Shown: positions 8,346-17,623, counted from the stretch's first letter. The stretch is 64,000 nucleotides of DNA from Hyphomonadaceae bacterium (GCA_009773395.1 WRPI01000003.1:124001-188000), one strand, 5' to 3'. Program-made: numbers and translations. The notes: a model not told the origin generated them from the letters alone.

Positions 8346-9137
8346 TGCAATTGATAACCTGTCCCCGAAATCTATTTCCTTGTTTCGAATTTCTGAATTT
8401 CAAAAACTGCCCCCGAATTTGGTATATTGTCACTTTCGAAGACCAAGAGTTCATCGGACTTCCAAACTAGCTTGTCAAAATAGATCGTGAATGCAAAAGG
8501 GTTGGGCGAAGTTTTATCAATACATTTTTCAAATATTACTTTTGACTTCTTCCTAATCACAACGCAAATCGACGCAAATGCCATATGTTGTCGCACCCTT
8601 AAGAATGCCCTTTTTGAACGATCTGGTGAGATTGCTCCTCGATCGTGATATTCGCAATAACGGTTATCGAAATCAAGCTTCTCATAAATATTTGAAACTT
8701 CGTTAGTTTCGATTTTGCGACTGTCGAGAACTTCAACCACTACCGATATTATAAGGCTGGCTAAGAAGCGAAATTTTTCTTCTTCATTGAGTTTTCGATA
8801 TTTGACGATGTCGACATCTATGTAAAAACCAAGAGTTCCCAATCCTGATGTTTGATTATGCAGATGCCGCTGCTCTCTGTGGTTGATATCAACGCATATT
8901 CGCCAGAAATCGGGCGTTTCGATTTTCAAACCCCTGAAATAGCTGCTTACCATTGCGCAAACGACATGCGCATCGTCTTCAATAGCCTTGCATTCAGGGT
9001 CAATTTTTGGGCCGTCGCTTACTCTTGAACCTTTCTCGCCTAAATCAGCTGGCAGTCTTTCCGCAAGTAAGATTACATCTCGAAGTTTCAATGTCTGCAT
9101 GGCCTCCCAAAATTTCGGGGACAGGTTATCAATTGCA
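8346..9137. mobile_element. 792-bp single-ORF cassette bounded by perfect 26-bp inverted repeats
   Basis: Bases 8346-8371 and 9112-9137 are exact reverse complements over 26 bases, with the core GGGGACAGGTTATCAATTGC. One ORF fills the interior: its stop codon touches the left repeat and its start lies 11 bases inside the right repeat. A third copy of the end sequence, 29 of 30 bases identical to the left end, lies at 38011-38040 beside the Rhs remnants. No transposase is inside, so the unit would be moved in trans or is a relic. The ends resemble the GGGGACAG-type ends I associate with IS200-like/Y1 transposase elements; that link is from memory and unproven. Confidence 0.65.
8372..9100 (-). 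CDS. Uncharacterised 242-residue protein inside the inverted-repeat cassette
   Basis: I do not recognise the family. The protein is soluble and has no signal peptide or membrane helix. The N-terminal quarter is polar (LRDVILLAERLPADLGEKGS), the middle has an amphipathic helical region (EEEKFRFLASLIISVVVEVL), and the rest is mixed with many charged residues and a HDRGAISPDRSKRAF segment. An alternating beta-like stretch (AFASICVVIRKKSKVIFE) follows. GGGAGG lies only two bases before the ATG, which is close; a TTG three codons later would have better spacing. Its placement exactly between inverted repeats suggests transfer as a unit. Confidence 0.6.
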   Translation of the reverse strand: MQTLKLRDVILLAERLPADLGEKGSRVSDGPKIDPECKAIEDDAHVVCAMVSSYFRGLKIETPDFWRICVDINHREQRHLHNQTSGLGTLGFYIDVDIVKYRKLNEEEKFRFLASLIISVVVEVLDSRKIETNEVSNIYEKLDFDNRYCEYHDRGAISPDRSKRAFLRVRQHMAFASICVVIRKKSKVIFEKCIDKTSPNPFAFTIYFDKLVWKSDELLVFESDNIPNSGAVFEIQKFETRK

Positions 9138-9208
9138 AAATTAGGTTGCGCCTTTGTTTCGCTAAACTAATTCGAACCACCTTCCAAGTTCCCCCTTCCA
9201 TAAGCCAT

Positions 9209-9256
9209 TTATGCCACCTGCCCCCGCAACCCTGCGGCCGCCTTATCCCGCCCAAT
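9209..9256 (-). pseudogene. Degenerate copy of the gltX 3' end
   Basis: Read on the minus strand, this stretch encodes GRDKAAAGLRGQVA and a stop, close to the GRYKAVARLRGERI end of the adjacent gltX. At DNA level about 34 of 46 bases match the gltX 3' end at 9304 onward. No start or upstream homology is visible. It looks like the remnant of a duplication or recombination at the gltX 3' end near the inverted-repeat cassette. A chance match cannot be excluded by eye. Confidence 0.4.
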
Positions 9257-9262
9257 AATATC

Positions 9263-9281
9263 GGAGACATGATGTGAATTA
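9263..9281. repeat. Variant copy of the GGGGACATGATGTGAATTA repeat
   Basis: This matches 18 of 19 bases of the repeat that occurs three times in the Rhs debris at 37281-37943. It lies between the gltX remnant and the gltX gene, linking this locus to the accessory region 28 kb away. Confidence 0.6.
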
Positions 9282-9303
9282 CTTCCCAACAGTTCCAGCC
9301 TCC

Positions 9304-10635
9304 CTAAATCCTCTCCCCCCGCAACCGCGCCACTGCCTTATAGCGCCCGATAAACACAAACATACTCGCCATGTCGGGGCCGTGTTCTTGGGCCGTAAGC
9401 GCTTTGCGAAGTGGCATGAATAATTCACGCCCCTTTTTGCCGGTTTCGGCCTTTACTGCCTCTGTGAAGGCTTTCCATGAATTTTCATCAAACTCGCCCT
9501 CTGGCAGCAATTTGGCGGCGGCGGCGGCAAATTCGGCATCTTCAATAATTGGTTCAATTGGGCCGCTAATCACGCCTGCCCAAATTTTGGCATCGCTTAA
9601 TTTGTGCAAATTACCTTTTATCAAGTTCCAAAATGCTTCGCCCAAATCGGCATCAATTGCCGCCAGTTTTGGCGCCACTTCGGCATATTCGGCTTTATGG
9701 AGCAATTGTGCATCAAGCCGATAGACATCATCGGGGTTAAACCTTGCGGGCGCGCGGCCGATTTTATCAAACGAAAAAGACGCCACCAAATCTTCTATTT
9801 TTGAATGGGCTTCAACCGAATCACTTGTTCCCAATTTCGCCAAAAGTGACAAAATCGCCATTGGCGCAATGTCTTCATCGCGCAGGCTTTCAATTGACAT
9901 TGAGCCAAGACGTTTTGACAGAGCCTCGCCTTGCGCGCCAACTAATAATGGGAAATGGCCAAATTCTGGCCTTGCGCCCGATATAGCTTCGAAAATTTCA
10001 ATTTGCGCGCCGCTATTGGTAACGTGGTCTTCGCCCCGAACTACATGGGTTATACTTAAATCAACGTCATCAACTACCGAAGGCAAAGTGTATAAATAAG
10101 CGCCATCGGCCCGTATCAATACTGGATCCGACATTGAGCCAGTATCAACCGATTGCTCACCGCGCACCAAATCTTGCCACACGATGCGCGCACCCGATAA
10201 TTTGAAGCGCCAATGCGGCAAATTGCCGGCGGCTTCGTGTTCGGCTCTTTCGGCGTCAGTTAGCGCCAAACTTGCGCGATCATATATTGGCGGGCGACCC
10301 AAAGATGATTGAATACGGCGCTTTCTGTCGAGTTCTTCTGAAGTTTCATAACACGGATATAAAAGCCCTTTTGCTTTTAGGTCTGCCGCCGCTTTGTCAT
10401 AAATCGCATTGCGTTTTGATTGATATTCAATTGAATCCCAATTCAGGCCAAGCCAGGTTAAATCCTCACGGATTCCTATTTCAAACTCCGCAGTTGAGCG
10501 AACAAAATCAGTATCGTCAATGCGCAACAGAAAATGGCCTGCATTGGCACGACAAAACAAATAATTAAGGAGCGCAGTCCTTATGTTGCCAACATGTAGT
10601 TTTCCAGTCGGCGATGGGGCAAATCTAACTTTCAT
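9304..10635 (-). CDS. gltX: Glutamyl-tRNA synthetase, first copy
   Basis: This 443-residue class I synthetase charges tRNA with glutamate. The HIGH region is APSPTGKLHVGNIRTAL and the KMSKS region is EALSKRLGSM. HVVRGEDHVTNSGAQIEIFEA is the usual tRNA and ATP segment. The C-terminal anticodon-binding part is complete. A second, diverged gltX lies at 13751; many alphaproteobacteria carry two, one of which can also form Glu-tRNA(Gln) for GatCAB, but which does so cannot be told here. ATG 10635 is chosen over one six codons upstream because it gives the standard N-terminus. It is divergent from lexA. Confidence 0.93.
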   Translation of the reverse strand: MKVRFAPSPTGKLHVGNIRTALLNYLFCRANAGHFLLRIDDTDFVRSTAEFEIGIREDLTWLGLNWDSIEYQSKRNAIYDKAAADLKAKGLLYPCYETSEELDRKRRIQSSLGRPPIYDRASLALTDAERAEHEAAGNLPHWRFKLSGARIVWQDLVRGEQSVDTGSMSDPVLIRADGAYLYTLPSVVDDVDLSITHVVRGEDHVTNSGAQIEIFEAISGARPEFGHFPLLVGAQGEALSKRLGSMSIESLRDEDIAPMAILSLLAKLGTSDSVEAHSKIEDLVASFSFDKIGRAPARFNPDDVYRLDAQLLHKAEYAEVAPKLAAIDADLGEAFWNLIKGNLHKLSDAKIWAGVISGPIEPIIEDAEFAAAAAKLLPEGEFDENSWKAFTEAVKAETGKKGRELFMPLRKALTAQEHGPDMASMFVFIGRYKAVARLRGERI

Positions 10636-10722
10636 CGCTTTGCAATAACCCATTGCGAACCAAATGGCAAAACCGCTCTTGCAGCGGTAATTTGCACGAA
10701 AAAAGGACTGGACAAACTTTCG

Positions 10723-10737
10723 GAACGTATGTAGAAC
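10723..10737. promoter_or_regulatory. LexA box, distal (GAAC-N7-GAAC)
   Basis: GAACGTATGTAGAAC is the reverse complement of the alphaproteobacterial SOS box GTTC-N7-GTTC, with perfect half sites and spacing. It lies 92 bases upstream of the lexA start and could also affect the divergent gltX promoter. Confidence 0.8.
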
Positions 10738-10748
10738 ATATATGGTTT

Positions 10749-10763
10749 GTTCTTGGTAAGTTC
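10749..10763. promoter_or_regulatory. LexA box, proximal (GTTC-N7-GTTC)
   Basis: GTTCTTGGTAAGTTC is a perfect SOS box 66 bases upstream of the lexA ATG and 11 bases after the first box. It indicates autorepression of lexA, as known in Rhizobium and Caulobacter. Confidence 0.85.
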
Positions 10764-10828
10764 ATGGTAAGTTAACAAATTTACCCGAAAATGCCATTAT
10801 CAAATGCTATTTTTTGCTGGAGCAAGTC

Positions 10829-11485
10829 ATGTTAACTTCGAAACAAAATGAATTATTATTATTCATCAATGATCGCTTAAACAAAGAAGGCGTCTCGCCG
10901 TCATTTGACGAAATGAAGGATGCGCTTAATCTTGCTTCAAAATCAGGGATTCACCGCCTGATTTCTGCTTTGGAGGAGCGTGGTTTTTTGCGGCGTTTGG
11001 CGCACCGCGCGCGCGCACTTGAAGTTATCAAATTGCCAGCCAATAATGTTAGCCAGTCTAAAAGCTTTAAGCCGACTTTGGTCTCAGAGCAACCGAGGGC
11101 GGCTTCGCAAAATATATCAATATTGGGCAAAATTGCTGCTGGTGTGCCAATTGAGGCTATTCAACATGAAATTGGTTTCATTGATGCACCGAAAGAATTT
11201 GATCCAAATTTGCACTATGCGCTTGAAGTGCGTGGCGATTCGATGATTGGGGTTGGCATTTTGGAAGGCGACATTGTTATTCTTCGTCGTGCCGATAGTG
11301 CGGAAACTGGCGATATTGTTGTGGCTTTGATAGATGAAGAAGAAGCAACCCTTAAGCGTTTGCGTAAACGCGGCAAATCAATCGCTTTGGAAGCTGCCAA
11401 TCCACGCTATGAAACCCGCATTTTTGGCCCAGATCAAGTGCGAATCCAAGGCATTTTGGTGTCTTTGGTTAGGCGGTATAAATAG
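10829..11485 (+). CDS. lexA: LexA repressor
   Basis: This 218-residue SOS repressor has an N-terminal winged helix-turn-helix ([20 protein letters not shown], with [10 protein letters not shown] as recognition and wing region). The C-terminal S24 self-cleavage domain shows the Ala-Gly scissile bond in GKIAAGVPI, the catalytic Ser in [11 protein letters not shown] and the catalytic Lys in [11 protein letters not shown] 10829 is preceded by GGAG six bases away; an in-frame ATG five codons earlier lacks this. Two LexA boxes upstream show autoregulation. Confidence 0.96.
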   Translation: MLTSKQNELLLFINDRLNKEGVSPSFDEMKDALNLASKSGIHRLISALEERGFLRRLAHRARALEVIKLPANNVSQSKSFKPTLVSEQPRAASQNISILGKIAAGVPIEAIQHEIGFIDAPKEFDPNLHYALEVRGDSMIGVGILEGDIVILRRADSAETGDIVVALIDEEEATLKRLRKRGKSIALEAANPRYETRIFGPDQVRIQGILVSLVRRYK

Positions 11486-11487
11486 CT

Positions 11488-13572
11488 TCATTTTCTGCTC
11501 CAAGGCCTGCTCGCGCCCTTTGGCTTATACAGTTTCAATCGCCAGCCGTGGCGATATAAAATTGCGCCATTTTGCAGGTTTTGCGCATCAAACGCTTGTG
11601 TTTCATTGCCATAAGTAATTGAAAGTGCAGTATTTTCAGTAATCGCACGTCCTTTTTCAGCCTGCCCAAAAATTGCATCGGCGCTCACAAAATGCGCTTC
11701 CCAATCACCGCGACCAATTGCGCAATTTTGCGCGCGCCTTTGCCCAATATTCGCTTTATCAACTTCTTTTTCGGTTTCGACTATATTGGCGGCATCAATC
11801 AATCTCAGCGCGTCAAATCTAGCGCCATTTAGAAAGCACACGCGGCTTATGCTGCCGCTTCGCACTTGGGCTTTAGGCGCATAAATCGCCTTGCCACCTG
11901 CTGCGATGTAAAGTTCGGGCAACGGCGCCATTGCCCACACACCTATTGCTGCCAAAAGCGGGACAATCGCTAATATTTTCAATTTTGAGCGCCAGAAACA
12001 AGCCCAAACAATCGAGAAAACCATTGTAAAGCACGCCATAACGCCAAGAGGCTTAATTGTGTTAGCTTGCGCATCAATCGAAGAAAAATAATAGGCAAGG
12101 CGCAACACCAAATCCAAGCCCCAGCTCGCAATTTTCCAAGCCCATTCACCTAAACCAAAAGGGGTTAGTGCCGCAGCGAGAACCGCAAACGGCCCAACAA
12201 TAAAATCGACAATTGGTGCCGAAATGACATTGGCAATCAATCCATAAGTCGAGAACCTGCCGAAATTGCTAATTGAAATTGGCAAAGTTGCAAGACCCGC
12301 CACAAGGCTTGCCAAAACCGCACCCAATAGCCAAAAACCGATTTTATTGGGCAAAGCACGCGGCGCGCCACCATTTGTTGGCACAAAAACTTCCCACAGC
12401 GCAACCAAAGCCATGGTTGCCAAAAATGACATTTGAAACCCCGCATCAGCAGCATGTTCGGGCCGAAATAGCAAAATTATGAATGCAGCAATCGCCAAAC
12501 CACGCAAACTTATCGCCTTTCGGTCAATCAATATCGCGGTGAGTGCAACCGTCGTCATGAGTGCCGCACGAATGGCCGGTGCTTCTGAACCCGTAAAAAC
12601 AGTGTAGCCAATTGCGCAAATTAACGCAAAAACTGCGGCGATTTTTCTCACGTCAAACCACAAAGCGAAAGCACCAAGCAAAGAAAAAATTCGCACCAAG
12701 GCAAAATAAATAATGCCGGCAATTAGGCTAACATGAATTCCCGATACTGACACAATATGGCCGAGGCCAGAGCCTTGCAAAGCATCGCTGTCAGCTTTCG
12801 ATATCCAACTTCGATCGCCCGTGGTTATTGCGGCCAAGAACCCTGCCCCGCCGCCGGTTTGCCTCTTCGATAATTTCGCGCTTGCCTTGAGCCGTGCTTC
12901 GGTCATGCTATTTTGAAGTTGCGCAATTAAGTTTGGGCTTATTTGTTCGGTTAATATTGGGCTGTCTTTGCAATAGCCAATTGCGCCAATTTGCAAAAAC
13001 CAAGCCTTGCGGGCAAAATTATAAGCATTGGGTATTATCGCCGGTGGCGGCGGGCGCAAAATCGCATTGCACTCAAATTTTGAACCGATTTTAGCGCCAA
13101 CAATGCGATTTGTGGTTAGCCTGACATATTTTGGGCTGTTTTGCGCGAAACGTCCATGCATTTGGTCGAGTTTTATTTTCGCGCGCCAAGATCCTTCGAT
13201 GCTTCTATCGACGCCAACGAGAATTCCGCCTATTTTCATCGGTTCAGTGTTTTGCGCAATCACGGGTGCCAAGGCCGCATTTGCTCGCAAATAGGCAATG
13301 ATTATGCCACTTGAAAACGCCATCAATAACAAAGAAAAAAAGGTGATGATAATAAAAACTTTTTGGTGCAATTTTTGCCAAAAAAAATATTCCGCGCCCG
13401 ACATCAATGCCGAAACCACCAAAACTGCGACCCAAATTTTCACGTCAAAATCGAACGAGGTTCCGACATAGGAAGCGCAGCCACAAGCAAAGGCGAACGG
13501 CAGCCACAAAATGAAGCGTTCACTTTCTTTTTCAAACAGGTTTAAGGTGAGATTTTCGAAAAATTGCTTTAT
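11488..13572 (-). CDS. comEC: ComEC/Rec2-family DNA uptake channel protein
   Basis: This large inner-membrane protein has many helices. The central competence domain is marked by GSGLGHIVSVSGIHVSLIAG, and an N-terminal DUF4131-like region and a C-terminal soluble part are present. It forms the channel for single-stranded DNA entry in transformation. The first ordinary start is TTG 13509, but the family's conserved beginning (FEKESERFILWLPF) extends upstream of it. That frame is open to an AUA codon at 13572 with AAGG eight bases before it, and no ATG, GTG or TTG lies between. The true start is therefore probably non-canonical. It is convergent with lexA. Confidence 0.85.
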   Translation of the reverse strand: MKQFFENLTLNLFEKESERFILWLPFAFACGCASYVGTSFDFDVKIWVAVLVVSALMSGAEYFFWQKLHQKVFIIITFFSLLLMAFSSGIIIAYLRANAALAPVIAQNTEPMKIGGILVGVDRSIEGSWRAKIKLDQMHGRFAQNSPKYVRLTTNRIVGAKIGSKFECNAILRPPPPAIIPNAYNFARKAWFLQIGAIGYCKDSPILTEQISPNLIAQLQNSMTEARLKASAKLSKRQTGGGAGFLAAITTGDRSWISKADSDALQGSGLGHIVSVSGIHVSLIAGIIYFALVRIFSLLGAFALWFDVRKIAAVFALICAIGYTVFTGSEAPAIRAALMTTVALTAILIDRKAISLRGLAIAAFIILLFRPEHAADAGFQMSFLATMALVALWEVFVPTNGGAPRALPNKIGFWLLGAVLASLVAGLATLPISISNFGRFSTYGLIANVISAPIVDFIVGPFAVLAAALTPFGLGEWAWKIASWGLDLVLRLAYYFSSIDAQANTIKPLGVMACFTMVFSIVWACFWRSKLKILAIVPLLAAIGVWAMAPLPELYIAAGGKAIYAPKAQVRSGSISRVCFLNGARFDALRLIDAANIVETEKEVDKANIGQRRAQNCAIGRGDWEAHFVSADAIFGQAEKGRAITENTALSITYGNETQAFDAQNLQNGAILYRHGWRLKLYKPKGASRPWSRK

Positions 13573-13750
13573 TTTTTACGCCTTTCCTTCAAAGCACATG
13601 AAAACATGATAACGATTGCCCGAATTTACAAAAACTGCGGCATTTTCTTTTGTTTTTCACATAATTGATGCAAAAACTGCGCAATAATTTGTTCATGATT
13701 CTATCCACAATGAGTGAGCAATAATTTACTATCAATTTTCCCAGGTTTAA

Positions 13751-15160
13751 ATGTCAAATAATAAGCCCCAACAAGTAATTACGCGCTTCGCCCCTTCCCC
13801 CACAGGGGATTTGCACATTGGCGGCGCGCGAACTGCGTTGTTCAATTATTTATTTGCCAAGCGCCACAACGGAAAATTCCTGTTGCGAATTGAAGATACT
13901 GACAAAGCCCGCTCAACCCCGCAAGCCGTGGCAGCTATTTTGGACGGCATGGCTTGGTTGGGCCTTGAAGCTGACGAACCGCCAATTTATCAAGCCCAAA
14001 GGGCAAACCGCCACGCCGAAGTCGCGCATGAATTGATTGCAAGCGGCAAGGCCTTCAAATGTTATTTGACCCCCGAACAAGCCACAATACAACGCGAAAA
14101 AGCGATGGCGGCGGGCCATGCATTCCGTTCCCCCTACCGCGATGGCGATCACCAAAACAATTTTTCGCCCTTCGTTGTAAGGCTTCGTGCGCCCGATGAC
14201 GATGTCGCAATCATTATTGATGACAAAGTGCAAGGCCCTGTCCGTACAATGGGCAAGGATCTTGACGATATGGTGCTGCTGCGAACTGACGATAGCCCAA
14301 CATATATGCTTGCAGTGGTGGTTGACGATTATGATATGAAAATCACCCATGTCATTCGCGGTGATGACCATTTAACCAATGCCGCACGGCAAAGCGTATT
14401 GATTGATGCTTTGGGCTGGCAACGGCCAATATATGCCCATATTCCGCTTATTCACGGTTCGGACGGTAAAAAATTGTCAAAGCGGCATGGGGCTTTGGCA
14501 GTCGGTGAATATGAAAAAATGGGATATTTGCCCGAAGCAATGTTGTCATATCTGCTCCGTTTAGGTTGGGCCAAAGGGGATTTGGACATAGTGCCAATAG
14601 CCGAGGCGATAGAGATATTTGATTTAGAAGGACTTGGCAAAAGCCCATCACGGCTGGATTTCGATAAATTGGCGCAAGTGAACGCTTTTTTCATGCAATT
14701 GGCGGACGATAAGCGCTTATTGGAAATGGTGCGAAAATGGGCGGAGCGAAGCCAAATTGAAATTGCGGACACCGATTTTACCAAAATATTGGCGGCAATG
14801 CCGATATTGAAAGCGCGTGCGAAATTGATTCCTGATTTACTCGAACAATCAGAATTTATTTGGGCAAAAACCCCGATGCAATTCACGCCAAAAGCGCGTG
14901 AATTAGTTGGTGGCTTTGGCAAAGAAGTCGTGACCCACGCGGCGACAATATTGAAAGAACTTTCGAATTGGGATATTGAAATGCTAAGGCTTTCTTTATC
15001 AAATCTTGCTACTGAAAAAAATGTCGGAATGGGGAAAATCGCCCCAGCTTTGCGGGCGGCATTGACTGGCGGATTGGTGGCACCAGATATTGCGCAGACA
15101 ATGGAAATATTGGGCAAGAACGAAGTTTCGGCGCGGCTGGATTACGCCACAAAGATATAA
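13751..15160 (+). CDS. gltX: Glutamyl-tRNA synthetase, second copy
   Basis: This 469-residue class I synthetase has the HIGH region RFAPSPTGDLHIGGARTAL and the KMSKS region KKLSKRHGALAVGEYEKMG. Its motifs match the main alphaproteobacterial GltX more closely than the copy at 9304, whose signature is SKRLGS. AGG precedes the ATG by five bases. It reads away from comEC and into gltA, 18 bases downstream. One of the two enzymes may be specialised for tRNA(Gln). Confidence 0.95.
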   Translation: MSNNKPQQVITRFAPSPTGDLHIGGARTALFNYLFAKRHNGKFLLRIEDTDKARSTPQAVAAILDGMAWLGLEADEPPIYQAQRANRHAEVAHELIASGKAFKCYLTPEQATIQREKAMAAGHAFRSPYRDGDHQNNFSPFVVRLRAPDDDVAIIIDDKVQGPVRTMGKDLDDMVLLRTDDSPTYMLAVVVDDYDMKITHVIRGDDHLTNAARQSVLIDALGWQRPIYAHIPLIHGSDGKKLSKRHGALAVGEYEKMGYLPEAMLSYLLRLGWAKGDLDIVPIAEAIEIFDLEGLGKSPSRLDFDKLAQVNAFFMQLADDKRLLEMVRKWAERSQIEIADTDFTKILAAMPILKARAKLIPDLLEQSEFIWAKTPMQFTPKARELVGGFGKEVVTHAATILKELSNWDIEMLRLSLSNLATEKNVGMGKIAPALRAALTGGLVAPDIAQTMEILGKNEVSARLDYATKI

Positions 15161-15178
15161 ATTAGTTAGGATAGAGCG

Positions 15179-16483
15179 ATGGATAGCAATGTAAAACCAA
15201 ATGGCTTCGCCACAATCGAAGTTCACGGCAAGAAATTAGAATTGCCAATTTATTCGGGAACCGATGGCCCCGATGTTATTGACATTCGCAAATTATACGC
15301 GTCTCTCGGGGTTTTCACTTATGACCCTGGCTTCACTTCAACTGCGTCATGCGAAAGCCAAATAACTTATATTGATGGCGACGCCGGCATTTTATTGCAT
15401 CGTGGTTATCCGATAAGCCAATTGGCGGAAAAATCGAATTTTCTCGAAGTTTGCTATTTGCTTTTGAAAGGCAATTTGCCGTCGGAAACTGAATTTAGTG
15501 AATTTTCGAACTTAATAACTCGCCACACCATGCTTCACGCACAATTTGATAGGTTTTTTGAGGGTTTTAGGCGCGATGCGCACCCGATGGCAGTTATGGT
15601 CGGTGCAGTTGGCGCGCTTTCGGCATTTTACCACGACAGTTTGGATGTCGATGACCCAGTGCAAAGGGTTATTACTCAACATCGCTTGATTGCAAAAATC
15701 CCAACAATTGCCGCCAGAGCCTATAAATATTGGATAGGCCAACCCTTTGTTAGCCCACGCAACGACCTTGATTATGCTTCGAACTTCTTGCGCATGTGTT
15801 TTGCGGTTCCGGCTGAAGAATATGTGGTTAATCCAGTGCTTGCCAAGGCGATGGAAAAAATCTTTATTCTACATGCGGATCATGAGCAAAATGCATCAAC
15901 CTCAACTGTGCGTTTGGCGGGCTCATCCGAAGCCAATCCATTTGCTTGTATTGCCGCTGGCATAGCCTCTTTGTGGGGGCCGGCGCATGGCGGGGCGAAT
16001 GAAGCGGCGCTTAATATGCTGATTGAAATTGGCCATGTTGATAATATTCCTGCATTCATCGAAAAAGTGAAAAATAAGGAATCTGGCGTGCGCTTAATGG
16101 GTTTTGGCCACCGAGTTTACAAAAACTATGACCCGCGTGCGACTGTTATGCAAAAAGCCGCCCATGAAGTTTTCAAAGCCGTTGGCATGAAAGACGATCC
16201 GCTTTTGGATGTCGCAATTGAGCTTGAACGCATTGCCCTTTCGGACCCGTATTTTATTGATCGCAAATTGTACCCAAATATTGATTTTTATTCGGGCATT
16301 ACCTTACGTGCGATGGGCTTCCCGGTTGAAATGTTCACAGTTTTATTCGCATTGGCGCGCACTGTCGGCTGGATTGCGCAATGGAGCGAAATGAACGAAG
16401 ACGCAGCGCAAAAAATTGGTCGACCGCGCCAAGTTTATACTGGTGCAACCACCCGCGATTATGTGGATATTAAAAAGCGCTAA
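15179..16483 (+). CDS. gltA: Citrate synthase
   Basis: This 434-residue type II hexameric-type enzyme condenses oxaloacetate and acetyl-CoA at the entry of the TCA cycle. The catalytic His residues lie in [15 protein letters not shown] and [15 protein letters not shown], and the catalytic Asp region is [12 protein letters not shown] lies seven bases before the ATG. It ends three bases from the convergent lpxB; its terminator hairpin lies inside the lpxB 3' end. Confidence 0.96.
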   Translation: MDSNVKPNGFATIEVHGKKLELPIYSGTDGPDVIDIRKLYASLGVFTYDPGFTSTASCESQITYIDGDAGILLHRGYPISQLAEKSNFLEVCYLLLKGNLPSETEFSEFSNLITRHTMLHAQFDRFFEGFRRDAHPMAVMVGAVGALSAFYHDSLDVDDPVQRVITQHRLIAKIPTIAARAYKYWIGQPFVSPRNDLDYASNFLRMCFAVPAEEYVVNPVLAKAMEKIFILHADHEQNASTSTVRLAGSSEANPFACIAAGIASLWGPAHGGANEAALNMLIEIGHVDNIPAFIEKVKNKESGVRLMGFGHRVYKNYDPRATVMQKAAHEVFKAVGMKDDPLLDVAIELERIALSDPYFIDRKLYPNIDFYSGITLRAMGFPVEMFTVLFALARTVGWIAQWSEMNEDAAQKIGRPRQVYTGATTRDYVDIKKR

Positions 16484-16486
16484 TTC

Positions 16487-17623
16487 TCACGTGTTGAACA
16501 AATATTGAGCGGCCCGTGTCGCCGCTTTTTCACCGCCCAAGCCCATTGCTTTAAGCGCTTGATTTTGCGCCGCAATTTGCGTTTTGCGGGCGGTTTCGTT
16601 GTCCAATAAATGGAGAATGTTCGCGATTGCATTTGCGGCGCTCAGCTCATTTTGCAGAAGTTCCTTCGCAATTTCTTTGCCAGCTGCTACATTCAACAAA
16701 GTCACAAATATTGACCTCAAAAGAAAGTTTTTCACTACAAAATAAGTGAAGTTATCCAATTTATAGCCAACAATAATCGGCACACCCGCGATGGCTAATT
16801 CTGATGTTACTGTCCCTGAACATGCCAGCGCCAAATCCATTGTAGCAAAAGCATCAAGTTTTTCCGCTTCGTCAATAATGAGCCAATTATCGTGAGTTTT
16901 ATTTTCCGCAATCCGCGCTTTCATGGTATCGGCGGCAACAGTAATGAAAACCAAATCTTGATTGGTTTTGCTCATTTCGGTTACAACTTCTGTCATTATC
17001 GGCAATAAATATTTGACTTCATTGCCGCGTGACCCCGGCAACATGCCGATTATTCGCTTGCCAGATAAATTATATTTGGCTTTGAATTTGGCGGCATCGC
17101 CAATTTCGACACGTCCCAAAGCGGGGTTGCCAATGACTTTGGCTTTTATGTCAAGCCCTTGGTAAAACGGCAATTCAAATTCATGAATGCACCAAATTTC
17201 ATCATAAATTCGCGCGATTATTTTGGCGCGGCCCGGCCTTGTGGCCCAAATTTGTGGCCCAACCATTTTAATTATTCGCGCATTGGGCATGAGTTTTCGG
17301 ACTTCTTTGGCGGCGCGCGTAGTGAACCCCCATGAATCGATTAAAACCACTGCGTCAGGCTCAAAATCTTTAACAAAAACAGCAATTTCGCGGGCTTTGT
17401 TGCGGGCAATTTTCCAAGCGCCAATTGCTTCCACTAAGCCAACAACGCTCAATCCTTCAGTTGAAACTAATGGTGGGACACCGACAGCAGCCATTTTATC
17501 ACCGCCCATGCCGCGAATTTCAATATCGCGTGAAATCGCCCGAACCGCAGCAATAAAATCGGCACCGAGGCTATCCCCCGACGGTTCTGCTGCTATCACA
17601 AGTAATTTTTTCAAATTGTTCAA
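16487..17623 (-). CDS. lpxB: Lipid-A-disaccharide synthase
   Basis: This 378-residue peripheral membrane glycosyltransferase (GT19) joins UDP-diacylglucosamine and lipid X. The N-terminus VIAAEPSGDSLGADFI, then MGGDKMAAVG and the LPGSRGNEVKYLLP loop are diagnostic. The start is TTG, overlapping the lpxI stop; a second TTG three codons later is also possible. It is the last gene of the lpxD–fabZ–lpxA–lpxI–lpxB set. Confidence 0.95.
   Translation of the reverse strand: MNNLKKLLVIAAEPSGDSLGADFIAAVRAISRDIEIRGMGGDKMAAVGVPPLVSTEGLSVVGLVEAIGAWKIARNKAREIAVFVKDFEPDAVVLIDSWGFTTRAAKEVRKLMPNARIIKMVGPQIWATRPGRAKIIARIYDEIWCIHEFELPFYQGLDIKAKVIGNPALGRVEIGDAAKFKAKYNLSGKRIIGMLPGSRGNEVKYLLPIMTEVVTEMSKTNQDLVFITVAADTMKARIAENKTHDNWLIIDEAEKLDAFATMDLALACSGTVTSELAIAGVPIIVGYKLDNFTYFVVKNFLLRSIFVTLLNVAAGKEIAKELLQNELSAANAIANILHLLDNETARKTQIAAQNQALKAMGLGGEKAATRAAQYLFNT
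16508..16530 (+). terminator. Rho-independent terminator for gltA, inside lpxB
   Basis: AGCGGC and GCCGCT form a 6-bp GC-rich stem with a seven-base loop, followed by five T residues on the plus strand. It lies 25 bases past the gltA stop, within the C-terminal codons of the convergent lpxB. Confidence 0.7.

Noticed and set aside
8346-9137. Classical insertion sequence
   Set aside because: The inner ORF has no transposase motif (no DDE, HUH or tyrosine signature visible) and target-site duplications are not evident.
9088-9270. 60-residue minus-strand ORF between cassette and gltX
   Set aside because: Its translation (Gly/Arg-rich, Trp-rich) has no family signal. The adjacent frame shows the gltX-end remnant instead.
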